Of a stretch of 64,000 nt of DNA, positions 36,935-46,715 are shown piece after piece. The stretch lies in contig CAJAFV010000070.1 of NCBI GenBank assembly GCA_903939115.1, positions 28,332 to 92,331 of the forward strand, read 5' to 3'. This stretch comes from an uncultured Geobacteraceae bacterium (lineage in GTDB: Bacteria; Desulfobacterota; Desulfuromonadia; Geobacterales; Pseudopelobacteraceae). Position 1 is the first letter of the stretch; every line of letters starts with the position of its first letter. Both the position numbers and the translations under genes were made by a program. The notes beneath the pieces were generated by a model. The model did not search any database. It saw nothing but the letters and a program-made list of their open reading frames with translations, and had not been told where the DNA came from.

Positions 36935-38154
36935 TAATGAACCACTCCATTGTCCGGTCTGTGCGCATGCCCATGTTCAACCGTGGTGCTGTGGGCATGG
37001 TCGGGGATGGAATAATCGACTGTCTCGGGGTGATGTTCGAATATCGGGAAATATTTGGCCAGCAGTACGAAAAAGAGGACATGGGCGGCGATAATGCCGA
37101 TCGTAACCAGTGATTCGATGATGGATGGGTAGTAGATCGCCTGATCGGCCTGCTCCATGCCGAACATAGAGACGTTGAAGCGGTTCAGCACCAGACCAAA
37201 GATTACCAGTGACGCCCCGCGCAGCTGCATGCGCTGATTCTCACGGCACTCCTGCTTCATGAACATGAACATCGGCACAATGACACCGATGATTATTTCC
37301 ACCACAAACAGCGCCAGCAGGCTGGGACGATCGAAAAGCGGACCGTGGGACAACAGGGTGGTTGCGCCGAGTTTAACCACCAGATAGACCCCGAGCACCC
37401 AGGGGAGAATTTTGGTCAAAACCTCCAGCAGTTCGGATTCATCCGGCTGGCCCATGAAGCGGTGAACCATGGTGGCTTCAAGGATAATTATCGAGATGCC
37501 GGTAAAGATGGCCGATAGCCAGAACAACAGCGGCAGAAGCGGGTTGTACCAGAGGGCGTGCAGCTTGTCCACGGCGATCAGGAAAAACGTGCCTAGCGAT
37601 GACTGGTGCAGGGTCGAGATGGAGGCGGCGCCGATAACGAGGGGCATTTCCAGCCAGCGCAATACCCGCAGCGGCACATGGTAACCGAGCTTCTCGCAGA
37701 CCGGTGAGAGGAATTCCATGAAGAGCACCGTGGTATAAGCCATGATGCACATCGACACCTCAAACATCGGTGAATGGACGTTCCAGTAGACCATGGTATG
37801 CCAGGCCCGCTGTGGCTGTCCCAGGTCGAGCAGCAGCCCGACGCTGACGAGAGAATAGCCGAGAAAGCCGGTCACAATGGCGGGGCGTACCAGCGGCTCT
37901 AGTTTTTTTATGTGGAAGCAGTGGACGATGGCACCCAGAGTAAAGGCCCCGGCCGCCAGCGGTACGGCGGTGACGACATCGAACGAGATCCAGAGGCCCC
38001 AGGGGTAGACATCGTTCAGGTTAGTGGTGACGCCGAGGCCGAAGATGAAGCGCACCAACGAGGCGAGCGCCCCGAGTACCACCAGGACGATCATGAACTT
38101 GAGGAAACGGTGATACCCTCTGATTTCATTGATAATGAGTTTTGCAGCGGTCAT
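36934..38154 (-). CDS. NrfD/HybB-type quinone-linked membrane subunit
   Basis: A 406-residue membrane anchor with about nine or ten helices that passes electrons between the periplasmic Fe-S subunit and the quinone pool. It belongs to the NrfD/PsrC/HybB group and replaces the cytochrome b subunit (FdnI) of the E. coli enzyme. Typical sequence includes YPWGLWISFDVVTAVPLAAG and RAWHTMVYWNVHSPMFEVSM. The C-terminal tail is His-rich. It overlaps the Fe-S subunit gene by four bases and mobA by one. Confidence 0.9.
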   Translation of the reverse strand: MTAAKLIINEIRGYHRFLKFMIVLVVLGALASLVRFIFGLGVTTNLNDVYPWGLWISFDVVTAVPLAAGAFTLGAIVHCFHIKKLEPLVRPAIVTGFLGYSLVSVGLLLDLGQPQRAWHTMVYWNVHSPMFEVSMCIMAYTTVLFMEFLSPVCEKLGYHVPLRVLRWLEMPLVIGAASISTLHQSSLGTFFLIAVDKLHALWYNPLLPLLFWLSAIFTGISIIILEATMVHRFMGQPDESELLEVLTKILPWVLGVYLVVKLGATTLLSHGPLFDRPSLLALFVVEIIIGVIVPMFMFMKQECRENQRMQLRGASLVIFGLVLNRFNVSMFGMEQADQAIYYPSIIESLVTIGIIAAHVLFFVLLAKYFPIFEHHPETVDYSIPDHAHSTTVEHGHAHRPDNGVVH

Positions 38155-39020
38155 CGGCTCTCCTCCTTCGTCCCGGCTTCAGTCGTTTCAACTTCCGGCT
38201 GTACCTTGCTGTTCTTGAATGCCTCTTCCCGTCTGACCCGCTCGGTGCGGTGGGTAAACCAGGAGAGGAGTGACAGGCCGCCTCCCACGGTGAGGAAGAT
38301 GCCCGGTACGAGGCGGAGCGCCTGCCAGGTGTAGGACGGCAGCGGACGTTTGGTTACCGGCTTGAAGCCGAGTTCATCCAGAGGTTGATGAGTCAGGTAG
38401 AGAACGCTGGTCCCCCCCGCCTCTTCCTTGCCGTAAATCGCCTGATGATAGCGCTCCGGCCGGTTATTGAGGCGCCTTTCGGCTTCCTTGAGCATGTCGC
38501 CGCGGCTACCGTAGGTGATAGCGGTCGGACAGGCAGTGGCGCAGGCAGGTTGCAGCCCTTCCTTGATGCGGCTGTAACAACCGGTGCATTTGCGTACCAG
38601 TGGAAAGGCTTTGCTCCATTCATACTTGGGCACGCCGAATGGGCAGGCGATCATGCAGAAACGGCAGCCGATGCAGCGACCCGCATCGTACACTACAGGC
38701 CCTTCGGCGGTTTTATTGAAGGCACCGACCGGACAAACCGAGGCGCAGGCCGGCTCATTACAGTGCATGCACATCTCTTTGTAGAACGCGAACTCGTTCT
38801 GGCCGTTCTTCTGGTAATCCTTGAACTTGACCCGGGTGAACGTGTATTCCGACATCAGCGGCGGATTCTGATACCCTTCGCCGCTGAAAAACTTCGTATT
38901 CTCCGCTTTCAGTTGGTTCCACTGCTTGCAGGCCACCTGGCAGCCACGACAGCCGGTACATTTAGTCGTATCTATCAGGAACGATTTCGTTTTATCAAAA
39001 TTTATCGGTGTCGAACTCAT
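38151..39020 (-). CDS. fdnH: Formate dehydrogenase iron-sulfur subunit
   Basis: Electron-transfer subunit of 289 residues with four [4Fe-4S] motifs: CTGCRGCQVACKQ, CMHCNEPACASVCP, CIGCRFCMIACPFGVP and CTGCYSRI...CATACP. One C-terminal membrane helix (about 240-258, LVPGIFLTVGGGLSLLS) anchors it, as in E. coli FdnH/FdoH. There is no signal peptide; it is expected to be carried out with the Tat-exported catalytic subunit. It overlaps fdnG by four bases. Confidence 0.95.
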   Translation of the reverse strand: MSSTPINFDKTKSFLIDTTKCTGCRGCQVACKQWNQLKAENTKFFSGEGYQNPPLMSEYTFTRVKFKDYQKNGQNEFAFYKEMCMHCNEPACASVCPVGAFNKTAEGPVVYDAGRCIGCRFCMIACPFGVPKYEWSKAFPLVRKCTGCYSRIKEGLQPACATACPTAITYGSRGDMLKEAERRLNNRPERYHQAIYGKEEAGGTSVLYLTHQPLDELGFKPVTKRPLPSYTWQALRLVPGIFLTVGGGLSLLSWFTHRTERVRREEAFKNSKVQPEVETTEAGTKEESR

Positions 39021-42000
39021 GCCTTGTTACCCCCTTTTTCAAGATTGCAGAGAAATGCCTTGAACTCGGGAATGCTGGTATTGGCACAACCCACCGTCGG
39101 TGTCAGCATATTAGCGCTGTCACCGGTTGAGAGACCGGCGTAGCCGAAATGCCACGGCATCCCGATCTGCTCGATCATTTTTCCTTCTACGTTGAACGGC
39201 TTGAGACGAGCAGTAATAAGGGTCACCGCCTCGATCGAGCCACGCTCGGTGGTAACGCGCACCTTGTCGCCTTTTTTGATTCCCTTCTGTTTGGCCAGAG
39301 ATTCACTGATCTCCACGAACATATCCGGGACCAGTTCGTTCAGCCATGGCAGGGAGCGGGTCATACCGCCGGTCTGCCAATGCTCGGTCATGCGGTAGGT
39401 CGTACCGATGAAAGGGAACTTCGCCAGATCACTGGAGACATTCTTCGGAATCTTGACCGCCGGGTTGTTCTGCACCTTCGACATCAGGTTGCTGGCCGGA
39501 CTCTCCACCGGTTCATAATGTTCCGGGAACGGGCCGTCCTTCAGATCCAGCGCATAAAGGCGCGCATGCCCTTCCGGCAGCATGATGAACGGGTATTTAC
39601 CCTCTTTGTCATCCTTCATAGGGGGCCAGGGGCCGTCAGGCACATCCCCCTTCCATTTCTTTTCAGTTGCATCCCAGGCGATAACGATCCGCTTGGGGTT
39701 GAACGGTTCACCCGCCTGGTTGACCGAGGCGCGATTGTAGATAATACGGCGGTTAACCGGCCAGCACCATGACCATTTGGGAAACAGTCCCAATCCGGTC
39801 GGGTCCGACTCGTCGCGACGCGCCATGAGGTTGCCCTCCTTGGTGTAGGAGCCGCTGTAGATCCAGCAGCCCGAAACGGTGGAGCCGTCATCCATCAGAT
39901 ATTTGAAGGCGGGAACCTGGTCGCCGGCCTTGAATTCCAGCGTCTTGTCCTTCTCAACGACCGTCACATCCCTGGTAAAATAGCCGTTAATCTCCTTGGC
40001 AACCATATGAACATCCGGCTCATGGCCGGTGCCGTAATTCCACGCCAGCTTGGTGATCGGCTCCGGGAAGACGCCCTTCTCTTTCGTGTAGAGAGCCTTC
40101 ATCCGTTTGTAGAACTGGTCGATGATCCAGAGGTCGCTCATGGATTTGCCCAGCGGTTCTACCGCCTTGTAGCGCCACTGCGCCCAGCGACCGGAGTTGG
40201 AGATGGAACCTTCCTTCTCTACTGAAGAGGCTGCCGGCAGCATGAATACTTCGGTCTGGATATCCTTCGGGTTGACGCCGGGGCGTTTCCAGAAGATAGA
40301 GGTTTCGGTTTCCCACAGGTCCACCGTCACCAGCCACTTGAGCGTGCCGAGTGCGGTGCGGGCGTGACCGGAATCGGGACCGCCGACCGCCGGGTTCATT
40401 CCCATGCAGACCAGTCCCTCTAGCTCCCCTTTGCCCATTTTTTCCAGAATCTTGTTGTAAGCATAGTTCCCCATGCGTTTCGGCAGATAGGAGTAGCAGA
40501 AGTCGTTGGCGGCCGTGGCGTTGTCACCGTACCAGGCCTTGAGCAGGCTGGTCAGATATTTGGGGGTATTGCCCCACCAGTTGACACTCTTGGTATCAGT
40601 GGTTTTGGGGGTCCATTTCTCTACATAGGCCTTGAGATCGACATTGTCGAACTCGGGGGATTTGAGGTAGCCGGGAAGCATGTGAAAGAGCAGGCCGTAG
40701 TCAGTTGAACCCTGGACGTTCGATTCACCGCGCAGGGCGTTAACTCCACCACCTGCGATGCCGATGTTGCCCAGCAGCATCTGCAGCATGGCAACCGCGC
40801 GAACGTTCTGGGTTCCGTGGGTGGACTGGGTGATGCCCATTGCGTAGAGGATCGTGCCTGCCTTGTCCGGGCGACCGGTGGCACAGAAGTTCTGCACGAC
40901 CTTGAGATAATCCTCTTTCTTCGTCCCGGTGATGGAGCAGACCATCTCCACGTTGTAGCGCGAGTAGTGATTCTTCAGCAGTTGAAAGACGCTGCGGGGA
41001 TTGTTCATGGTCAGGTCGCGCTTTGGCTTGCCGTCGCCCGCCGTTTCGTACGCCCAGGATTTCAGGTCGTAGCTTTTTTCCTTGTCATCAAAGGCGCAGA
41101 ACATGCCGTCCTTGAAATCGTACTTTTCGCCGACGAGGAAGGTAGCGTTAGTATAGTCACGCACATATTCTTCGTGGATCAACCGGTTCTGCAGGGCATA
41201 GTTGATCATGCCGCCCAGAAAGGCGATGTCGGTGCCGGGACGGACCTGGGCGTAGATGTCGGCCTTGGAGGCGCTACGGGTGTAACGGGGATCAACGACA
41301 ATCAGCTTGCCGCCGTTATCCATAGCTTCTTCAATCCACTTAAAGGAGATCGGGTGATTTTCGGCCGGGTTGCAGCCGATGATAAAAATGCTGTCGCTGT
41401 TCTTCAGATCAATCCAGTGATTCGTCATTGCCCCACGTCCAAATGAAGCCGCCAGACCGGCGACTGTTGAGGAGTGTCAAAGTCGTGCCTGATGTTCCAG
41501 TTGTCCGACACCCATGGCGCGGGAGAATTTGGACCAGAGGTAGCATTCCTCGTTGTCCAGTCCGGCACCGCCGAAGAAGGCCATGCCGTCAGTGCGGTTC
41601 ACCACGTATTCCTTGTTGTCCTTCTTGTTCAGTTCGGTGGTCTTGAAAGTCTTGTCGCGGGTCTCCTTCATACGCAGAGCAATTCTATCCAGAGCCCAAT
41701 CCCACGGTTTTTCCTCGAATTTGTCGGAACCGGGTGCACGGTACATGACCTTCTGCAGACGACGGTCATTGACCGCCACCTGGAAGAGCGAACTCCCCTT
41801 GGAACAGAGCGAGCCCTGATTGATGGGATGTTTCGGGTCACCCTCAATGTTGATGACTTTGCCCTCTTTGGTGTGAACCAGAAGACCGCACCCGACGGCG
41901 CAATAAGGACAGATTGTGGTTGAGGCCTTGAGTCCCTTGATACGTGTTACCGGTGCGTCGGCGTTGGCTTCGCCCGGTGTGCCGCTGAGGGCAATGCCGG

Positions 42001-42049
42001 TTGCTGCCAGCGCCCCACCCTGTAAAAACTGCCTGCGTGTCATTCCCAT
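39017..42049 (-). CDS. fdnG: Formate dehydrogenase catalytic subunit, selenocysteine-containing
   Basis: Periplasmic molybdopterin-dependent formate dehydrogenase, 1010 residues counting selenocysteine; E. coli FdnG has 1015. An in-frame TGA at 41479-41477 (residue 191) lies in the context ARL-U-HSSTVAGLAASFG, the same as in FdnG/FdoG. A SECIS hairpin follows 11 bases later. A Tat signal is present (RRQFLQGG at 5-12), and the first [4Fe-4S] cluster uses Cys47, Cys50, Cys54 and Cys82. AAGGAG precedes ATG 42049. Conventional translation splits the gene into two frames (41477-42049 and 39017-41428), which should not be read as a pseudogene. It is the first gene of the operon fdnG-fdnH-nrfD-mobA, behind a sigma-54-like promoter. 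Confidence 0.95.
41447..41465 (-). promoter_or_regulatory. Bacterial SECIS element in fdnG mRNA
   Basis: Reading the minus strand, AGUCGCC and GGCGGCU form a seven-pair stem (one G-U) around the loop GGUCU. The stem starts 11 bases after the UGA. Loop sequence and spacing equal those of the E. coli fdhF/fdnG SECIS bound by SelB. Confidence 0.9.
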
Positions 42050-42117
42050 GTGTTGAATACTCCTTCGATATGGATAAAAAACAATAATGCCTAAAATAGT
42101 GCGACAAACGGCGTATA

Positions 42118-42135
42118 CAGCAAGTTTTGCGCCAA
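42118..42135 (-). promoter_or_regulatory. Sigma-54-like promoter of the fdn operon
   Basis: On the minus strand TTGGCGCAAAACTTGCTG fits TGGCRC-N5-TTGCW with one deviation (G for A in the -24 box). Transcription would start near 42108, about 60 bases before fdnG. An inverted repeat AATAGCG-N4-CGCTATT (42134-42151) abuts the -24 element and could be an additional operator. Confidence 0.7.
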
Positions 42136-42246
42136 TAGCGTTTACGCTATTATGTATCTGCGGCTAAAGCCCGGTATAAAAGGGATTGCAGTCTGAACGG
42201 CTTGATAAAATGTGGAGAGGTAGCGGCCGGCAACGTTTTTTCTAAA

Positions 42247-42326
42247 TGTGCATATCTGTCTTGGAATGCGCACTTCTGCCGACTGTTGTGCACATATGTC
42301 GCTACCCGTATGTGCAATTATTTGTC
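42247..42326. promoter_or_regulatory. Phased TGYGCA-N4-TGYC repeats upstream of fdnG
   Basis: Copies are TGTGCATATCTGTC (42247-42260), TGCGCACTTCTGCC (42267-42280) and TGTGCACATATGTC (42287-42300), with starts exactly 20 bases apart. A longer variant TGTGCAATTATTTGTC lies at 42311-42326. They lie 110-190 bases upstream of the sigma-54-like promoter, as expected for enhancer sites, and just before selC. The same motif occurs upstream of the regulator gene at 48275. Confidence 0.65.
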
Positions 42327-42380
42327 TCTTGTATTATTAACTCAATAAAGCTATAGATTTCTTATTGACTCTATTTTTTT

Positions 42381-42478
42381 GGAAGTACATCGGTCGCTGG
42401 CGGGCCGCCCGGTCTTCAAAACCGGTGGGGGGGATGAGAAATTCCCTTGGCAGGTTCGATTCCTGTGTGCTTCCGCCA
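42381..42478 (+). tRNA. selC: tRNA-Sec(UCA)
   Basis: Selenocysteine tRNA of 98 bases including encoded CCA. The acceptor stem has eight pairs (GGAAGTAC with GTGCTTCC). The anticodon loop CTTCAAA carries UCA, the variable arm is long, and the T arm is GCAGGTTCGATTCCTGT. It is charged with serine, converted by SelA, and delivered by SelB to the UGA of fdnG, which is divergent 331 bases away. A weak promoter-like TTGTAT-N17-TATAGA ends at 42357. Confidence 0.97.
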
Positions 42479-42483
42479 TAATA

Positions 42484-42524
42484 AAAACAGGGACTTAGGC
42501 GTTATTGCCTAGTCCCTGTTTTTT
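42484..42524 (+). terminator. Rho-independent terminator of selC
   Basis: ACAGGGACT-T-AGGC pairs with GCCTAGTCCCTGT (one bulged T) around a six-base loop, followed by six T. It directly follows the tRNA. Confidence 0.9.
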
Positions 42525-43135
42525 GTTACCATGTCATTAAAACATCAATTGTCATGTTAATTTCATGTAACGACCTGTTACCCACAGCAACCAACCCAGG
42601 ACAGATGGGAGAGTCTGCGGTGAAAGGTCTCACAACAATGCTTGCCATGTTTGGTCAATACATGCTGCCCTTCGCATTCGGCCTAGCACGGTACTGGAGG
42701 TGTCACTCAAGATCGTAATAAGTCTCATAGCTTTTATGGTGAAAAGGTGAATTGAGCGAGTGAAATCAAGGTACGGCAGATCGTAAGCTGGGGGGAATGC
42801 TGGTGCGGAGCGCAGAGGATGGTACACGAAAAGTCAGGGGTGGTGACAGAGGCAATCAATATGTTGCCAAAGAATCATGACGATATTATGTTTAGCCTTC
42901 ATTTTGTTTGTTTGTCCAGCCAGAGAAAGGCAACTGGTATTACCGCCGTTTGACGCGAACCGCTTGCCCTTGACTTGCTCTACAAAGCTAATTCCAGCTG
43001 TTCATTATTTAATACTATAAAAAGCAAGTTTCGATCCAAGAATGTAACCACCTAGTTTAGCTAACTTAATCTATTTAGATGTTGTAGGAAGATGCCGAGT
43101 GTAAAGAAAACCGACGGAGAATGGTGCTTATACGT
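42525..43135. other. 611-base region without a recognised gene
   Basis: Only short frames without ribosome sites are seen, the longest being 65 codons on the minus strand at 42630-42827. I find no repeat of the selC 3' end, no hairpin with T-run after 42524 and no motif I recognise. It may be decayed coding DNA or hold a small RNA. Confidence 0.4.
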
Positions 43136-43954
43136 CTATGGGGAGTGGATGAGGTGATCCTTTTCATTTCCCTTCAGAGGATGGTACTGCTTGAGCATCT
43201 CGATAGTGCGATGCCATGCGTTGCGATCGTCATCAGGACGATATGCGCTGACAGGTTCTCCCTTGGCGCCCGTTTGCAGATTGAATCCATGGTTCGCCTC
43301 GGGGTATACCACGAGTTCGAATTGCTTCCCGTTCTGTTTCGCGGCCGCTTCCATGGCCTGCATCGACTCGATCACACAGCACTCCTTATACCGGTCGCGC
43401 TGCGCCGCCAGCACCAGTATCGGAACTTGGAAACGTTTGGTAAACCAGCCCATCTTGTTCGCCCAAGTCTTGGTGTACGGGTAATAGGCCACCACCATAG
43501 AGACGAGATCGGATAGCGGAGTTGCGTTGTAGAGTGCGCCGCCTCCACCAAGGGAAAAGCCGATTACCGCCGTTCTGCCCTTGACGGCATTCGGGGAACG
43601 TTGTGCCCGATCGATTGCCTTCTTCAAATTGGTCTCGCCAGTAAGTTCAGGGTTAAGGATATCCTTGCCAGGGAGAAGGACCGAGTAGTAGCCGAGCTTA
43701 GCGAGCTCTGCAGCATAATTCTGATATGAGTTTGGCCCACTCTGTCCTGAAATAACGATGATCACCGGTCCGGGTCCGGTGTCTGGGGCAAAGGCCGTCT
43801 GGGCCGGACCTTCTGGACCCGCCTCGGTTGATACACCTTCTGCGGCGAATGCCGACGCTGTAATGGCGGAAAGTATCCATCCAATAATCAGCACAGTTGC
43901 GACTCGTCGAAGCCACCATCTTCGATTCATGTACTTTGTCATTATCGTCTTCAT
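43136..43954 (-). CDS. Exported alpha/beta hydrolase (dienelactone-hydrolase-like)
   Basis: A 272-residue protein with a long basic N-terminus and a signal or anchor segment (about 17-38, ending ASAFAAEG). The hydrolase fold shows the nucleophile elbow GFSLGGGG (Ser134), an acid at Asp187 in AAQRDRYK, and His222 in EANHGFN. The arrangement resembles dienelactone hydrolases and carboxylesterases; the substrate is unknown. ATG 43954 is chosen because AGAGGAG lies seven bases upstream; the longer frame to 44005 has no ribosome site. It may be co-transcribed with the DUF3617 gene 55 bases upstream. Its place inside the selenium cluster is not explained. Confidence 0.82.
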   Translation of the reverse strand: MKTIMTKYMNRRWWLRRVATVLIIGWILSAITASAFAAEGVSTEAGPEGPAQTAFAPDTGPGPVIIVISGQSGPNSYQNYAAELAKLGYYSVLLPGKDILNPELTGETNLKKAIDRAQRSPNAVKGRTAVIGFSLGGGGALYNATPLSDLVSMVVAYYPYTKTWANKMGWFTKRFQVPILVLAAQRDRYKECCVIESMQAMEAAAKQNGKQFELVVYPEANHGFNLQTGAKGEPVSAYRPDDDRNAWHRTIEMLKQYHPLKGNEKDHLIHSP

Positions 43955-44009
43955 TCTTGCTCCTCTGAAAAACGGGTATGAAGTTGACCCGCCGTCTTTT
44001 GTCACACTT

Positions 44010-44417
44010 CTATGGACAATTTCCTAGTCGCTTGGCCTTAACATTCATATTCACAGTCTGGCCTTCTGCCACCATTTTCATGATTGAATTGAATGAATCA
44101 CCTTTAAATACGGTCTCACCGCTGAAATCACCGGGGGTTTTTCCTGTACACTTCATCTTCCAAGTGACTTTATTACCAGACTGCTTCAAGTCGGTAACGG
44201 TGCAGTTTTTATCAGTAGTGATTGCTTTCTTCTGATCCTTAACATCTTCCTTGGTATAGCAGTGTTCAGTCTTTGTGGGCGGCATTTTCATAGGCATACC
44301 CTGCATTTCCATTGTAGTAGTAAGTTCCCATCTTCCTTCATGCATTGTGTCGGCAGCTAAGATAGTGACAGGGAGTACCAAGGTGAACACGACGGCATTA
44401 ATGACAATCTTCTTCAT
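44010..44417 (-). CDS. Periplasmic DUF3617 protein
   Basis: A 135-residue exported protein with signal peptide (about 1-21, ending ILAADT). The DUF3617 pattern is visible: GRWELTTTMEMQGMPMKMPP, a cysteine pair region HCYTKEDV and NCTVTDLK, then MKCTGKTPGDFSGE. Family members are of unknown function, often in proteobacterial periplasm. AAAGGAG precedes the ATG, and a good sigma-70 promoter lies at 44476-44504. Confidence 0.8.
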   Translation of the reverse strand: MKKIVINAVVFTLVLPVTILAADTMHEGRWELTTTMEMQGMPMKMPPTKTEHCYTKEDVKDQKKAITTDKNCTVTDLKQSGNKVTWKMKCTGKTPGDFSGETVFKGDSFNSIMKMVAEGQTVNMNVKAKRLGNCP

Positions 44418-44475
44418 GATAAAATCTCCTTTGTAGGTAAGATCGAGGGTCGATTATCGGACAAATAATATTTAG

Positions 44476-44504
44476 ATTATATCACTAAAAGAGAACCGTG
44501 GCAA
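44476..44504 (-). promoter_or_regulatory. Sigma-70 promoter of the DUF3617 gene
   Basis: On the minus strand TTGCCA (44504-44499) and a perfect TATAAT (44481-44476) are 17 bases apart, about 60 bases before the start codon. The rest of the gap 44505-44776 holds no gene I can support. Confidence 0.7.
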
Positions 44505-44776
44505 AAAGGCATAAACAAAACACCCTTGAATATTTTGGCATGTCACCGCTTCACGCTAGGCAGATGTCAAATACAAAGACTTTGCGATGGAGAGGAGGAG
44601 TGTTTCCAAACCAATTTGGTAGACCAGACTGATGAACCCCTTTGAAAAACTCCTCGATACATGTAAGCATTGGGCCATCACGGGACAACGCCGACAAAAA
44701 CCGGCATGATTTACAACACAACACAATTGAGGTATAAGGGTGACATTATCTTCCACTGACTTTTCCGGCGAACCCC

Positions 44777-46687
44777 ATGAAAAACCTCATTCTCGGCACG
44801 GCCGGGCATATCGATCACGGCAAGACATCCCTTGTAAAAGCGCTGACCGGCGTCGATACAGATCGACTTCCTGAAGAAAAATTACGTGGCATCACCATTG
44901 AACTCGGCTTTGCCGCTCTCGACCTTCCTGGCGGGATCCATTTCGGCATCGTCGATGTACCGGGGCATGAGAAATTCGTGCGCACCATGGTAGCCGGGGT
45001 TGGTGGCATGGATCTGGTTATGCTGGTGATCGCCGCCGACGAGGGTGTGATGCCCCAGACCCGCGAGCACCTTGATATCTGCCGACTCCTCGGCGTCCGC
45101 AAAGGACTGTTAGCCCTGACTAAAAGCGACCTGGTTGATCCGGACTGGCTGGATCTGGTCGTGGAGGAGGTGCGTGATTATATAGCCGGCAGTTTTCTCG
45201 AAGGCGCTCCGGTCATACCGGTCTCTTCGCGCAGCGGCAGTGGGCTTGACCGGCTTAAGGATGAACTGGCCCTGATTGCCCGAGATCTGGAGCAGAAGAG
45301 AAACGAAGGGCCGTATCGCCTGCCGGTGGACCGTGTCTTTACTCTGGCAGGCTTCGGCACGGTCGTCACCGGCACGCTCCTGACCGGGACGGTCAAAGTA
45401 GGCGATGAAGCTGAACTTCTGCCATCCGGGCTGCCGTGCCGAATCCGTGGTATCCAGACACATGGCGCGAAGAGCGAAAAGGGAGAGGCCGGCTCGCGGC
45501 TCGCCCTTAACCTGCAGGGGGTGGATCACCATCAGGTGCTGCGCGGCGATGTCGTCGTCCCTGCCGGGCTCTACCGCACCACCCGTCTCGTTGATGTCTA
45601 CCTCAATCACCTCGCTTCCGCCCCGCGCAGCCTGAAACACCGCGCGAGCCTGCGACTCCACTCGTCCACCTACGACGTCCCTGCCACCGTAATCCTGCTT
45701 GACCGTGACACCCTCGAACCTGGGGAAAGCACCCACGCCCAGCTGCGCCTCGCCCGACCGGTGCTGCTCCTGAACGGCGACCCGTTTGTTCTCCGCTCGT
45801 CATCTCCATCGGCCACCGTTGCTGGTGGCAGGATTCTCGACCCGTTCCCGCCGAGCCACCGGCGACGCTCGGCTGAGGCGCTGGAACTCCTGGAAAACCT
45901 GTCTGGCGGTGCTGAAAATGACGTCATCGCCGGGATGGTCACCGGGAGTCTCCTTTCGGGGATTACCCATGCCGAAATTATCTCCCGAAGCGGTATTATG
46001 TCCAAGCGACTGGAAGCCGCCCTGGCCGGGTTGCTGGCAAGTGGTGAGATAATTCAGGTTGTGCGCGATCCCAAAAAATATCTCAGCCGTGCGGCGTTTG
46101 CTACTTTATGCAACCTTTTGATCGACGTGATGAAAGAGTATTTTGCCAGGAATCCCCTGAAGGAAGGGATCAGTAAGGAGGAGTTGAAGACGAGGATTCC
46201 CGACCGCAGTGACGAGCGCTTTTTCACCCCCTGCCTGGCAGCCCTTGAAAATGAGGGAAAGATTATTGCCGAGCGGGACCGGGTGCGACTGGCCGGGAGA
46301 AAAGCGGGGAGCGACACTGTCCAGGCGGACATCCGCGAGCAGATCCTGCTTGAACTTGAACATGGAGGGAAAGAACCGCCGTTTCTGAACAGTATCTGCA
46401 GTCGCCTGAATATACCGGAGAAGCCGGCGCTGGAACATCTGGCGCTGCTTGCCGCCTCAGGCGCGGTGGTAAAGGTGAAGGGTGACATCTTCTACAGCAC
46501 CGCAGCGCTTGGCGAAATAGAGGCACTACTGACCGGCTACCTGAGAGAGCACGGCGAAATTTCACCGCTGCAATTTCGGGAGATAACCGGCCTGTCACGC
46601 AAGTTCATGATCCCGGTGCTGGAATATTTTGACTCGCGTAAGGTGACGATACGTCTGGGAGATAAACGGGTGCTGCGGAAGAGATAA
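44777..46687 (+). CDS. selB: Selenocysteine-specific elongation factor SelB
   Basis: GTPase that carries Sec-tRNA to the ribosome and binds the SECIS hairpin. The 636-residue protein starts [20 protein letters not shown], with further G motifs DVPGHEKF and TKSD. EF-Tu-like domains 2 and 3 cover about 175-345, and four winged-helix domains (about 375-636) bind SECIS RNA. No clear ribosome site precedes the ATG. The neighbouring selA is convergent, 28 bases away, and selC and its client fdnG lie upstream. Confidence 0.96.
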   Translation: MKNLILGTAGHIDHGKTSLVKALTGVDTDRLPEEKLRGITIELGFAALDLPGGIHFGIVDVPGHEKFVRTMVAGVGGMDLVMLVIAADEGVMPQTREHLDICRLLGVRKGLLALTKSDLVDPDWLDLVVEEVRDYIAGSFLEGAPVIPVSSRSGSGLDRLKDELALIARDLEQKRNEGPYRLPVDRVFTLAGFGTVVTGTLLTGTVKVGDEAELLPSGLPCRIRGIQTHGAKSEKGEAGSRLALNLQGVDHHQVLRGDVVVPAGLYRTTRLVDVYLNHLASAPRSLKHRASLRLHSSTYDVPATVILLDRDTLEPGESTHAQLRLARPVLLLNGDPFVLRSSSPSATVAGGRILDPFPPSHRRRSAEALELLENLSGGAENDVIAGMVTGSLLSGITHAEIISRSGIMSKRLEAALAGLLASGEIIQVVRDPKKYLSRAAFATLCNLLIDVMKEYFARNPLKEGISKEELKTRIPDRSDERFFTPCLAALENEGKIIAERDRVRLAGRKAGSDTVQADIREQILLELEHGGKEPPFLNSICSRLNIPEKPALEHLALLAASGAVVKVKGDIFYSTAALGEIEALLTGYLREHGEISPLQFREITGLSRKFMIPVLEYFDSRKVTIRLGDKRVLRKR

Positions 46688-46715
46688 TCAAAACCGGTGC
46701 GCATTGCCATTGCCT

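Noticed and set aside
41477-41479. In-frame stop in fdnG as evidence of a pseudogene
   Set aside because: The stop is UGA in the conserved selenocysteine position, a SECIS hairpin follows, and selA, selB and selC are all present.
42630-42827. 65-codon minus-strand frame in the gap after selC
   Set aside because: No ribosome site, no recognisable sequence pattern, and no neighbour to support it.
44556-44756. 66-codon minus-strand frame upstream of selB
   Set aside because: No ribosome site and no family pattern; it probably reflects chance openness of a non-coding region.
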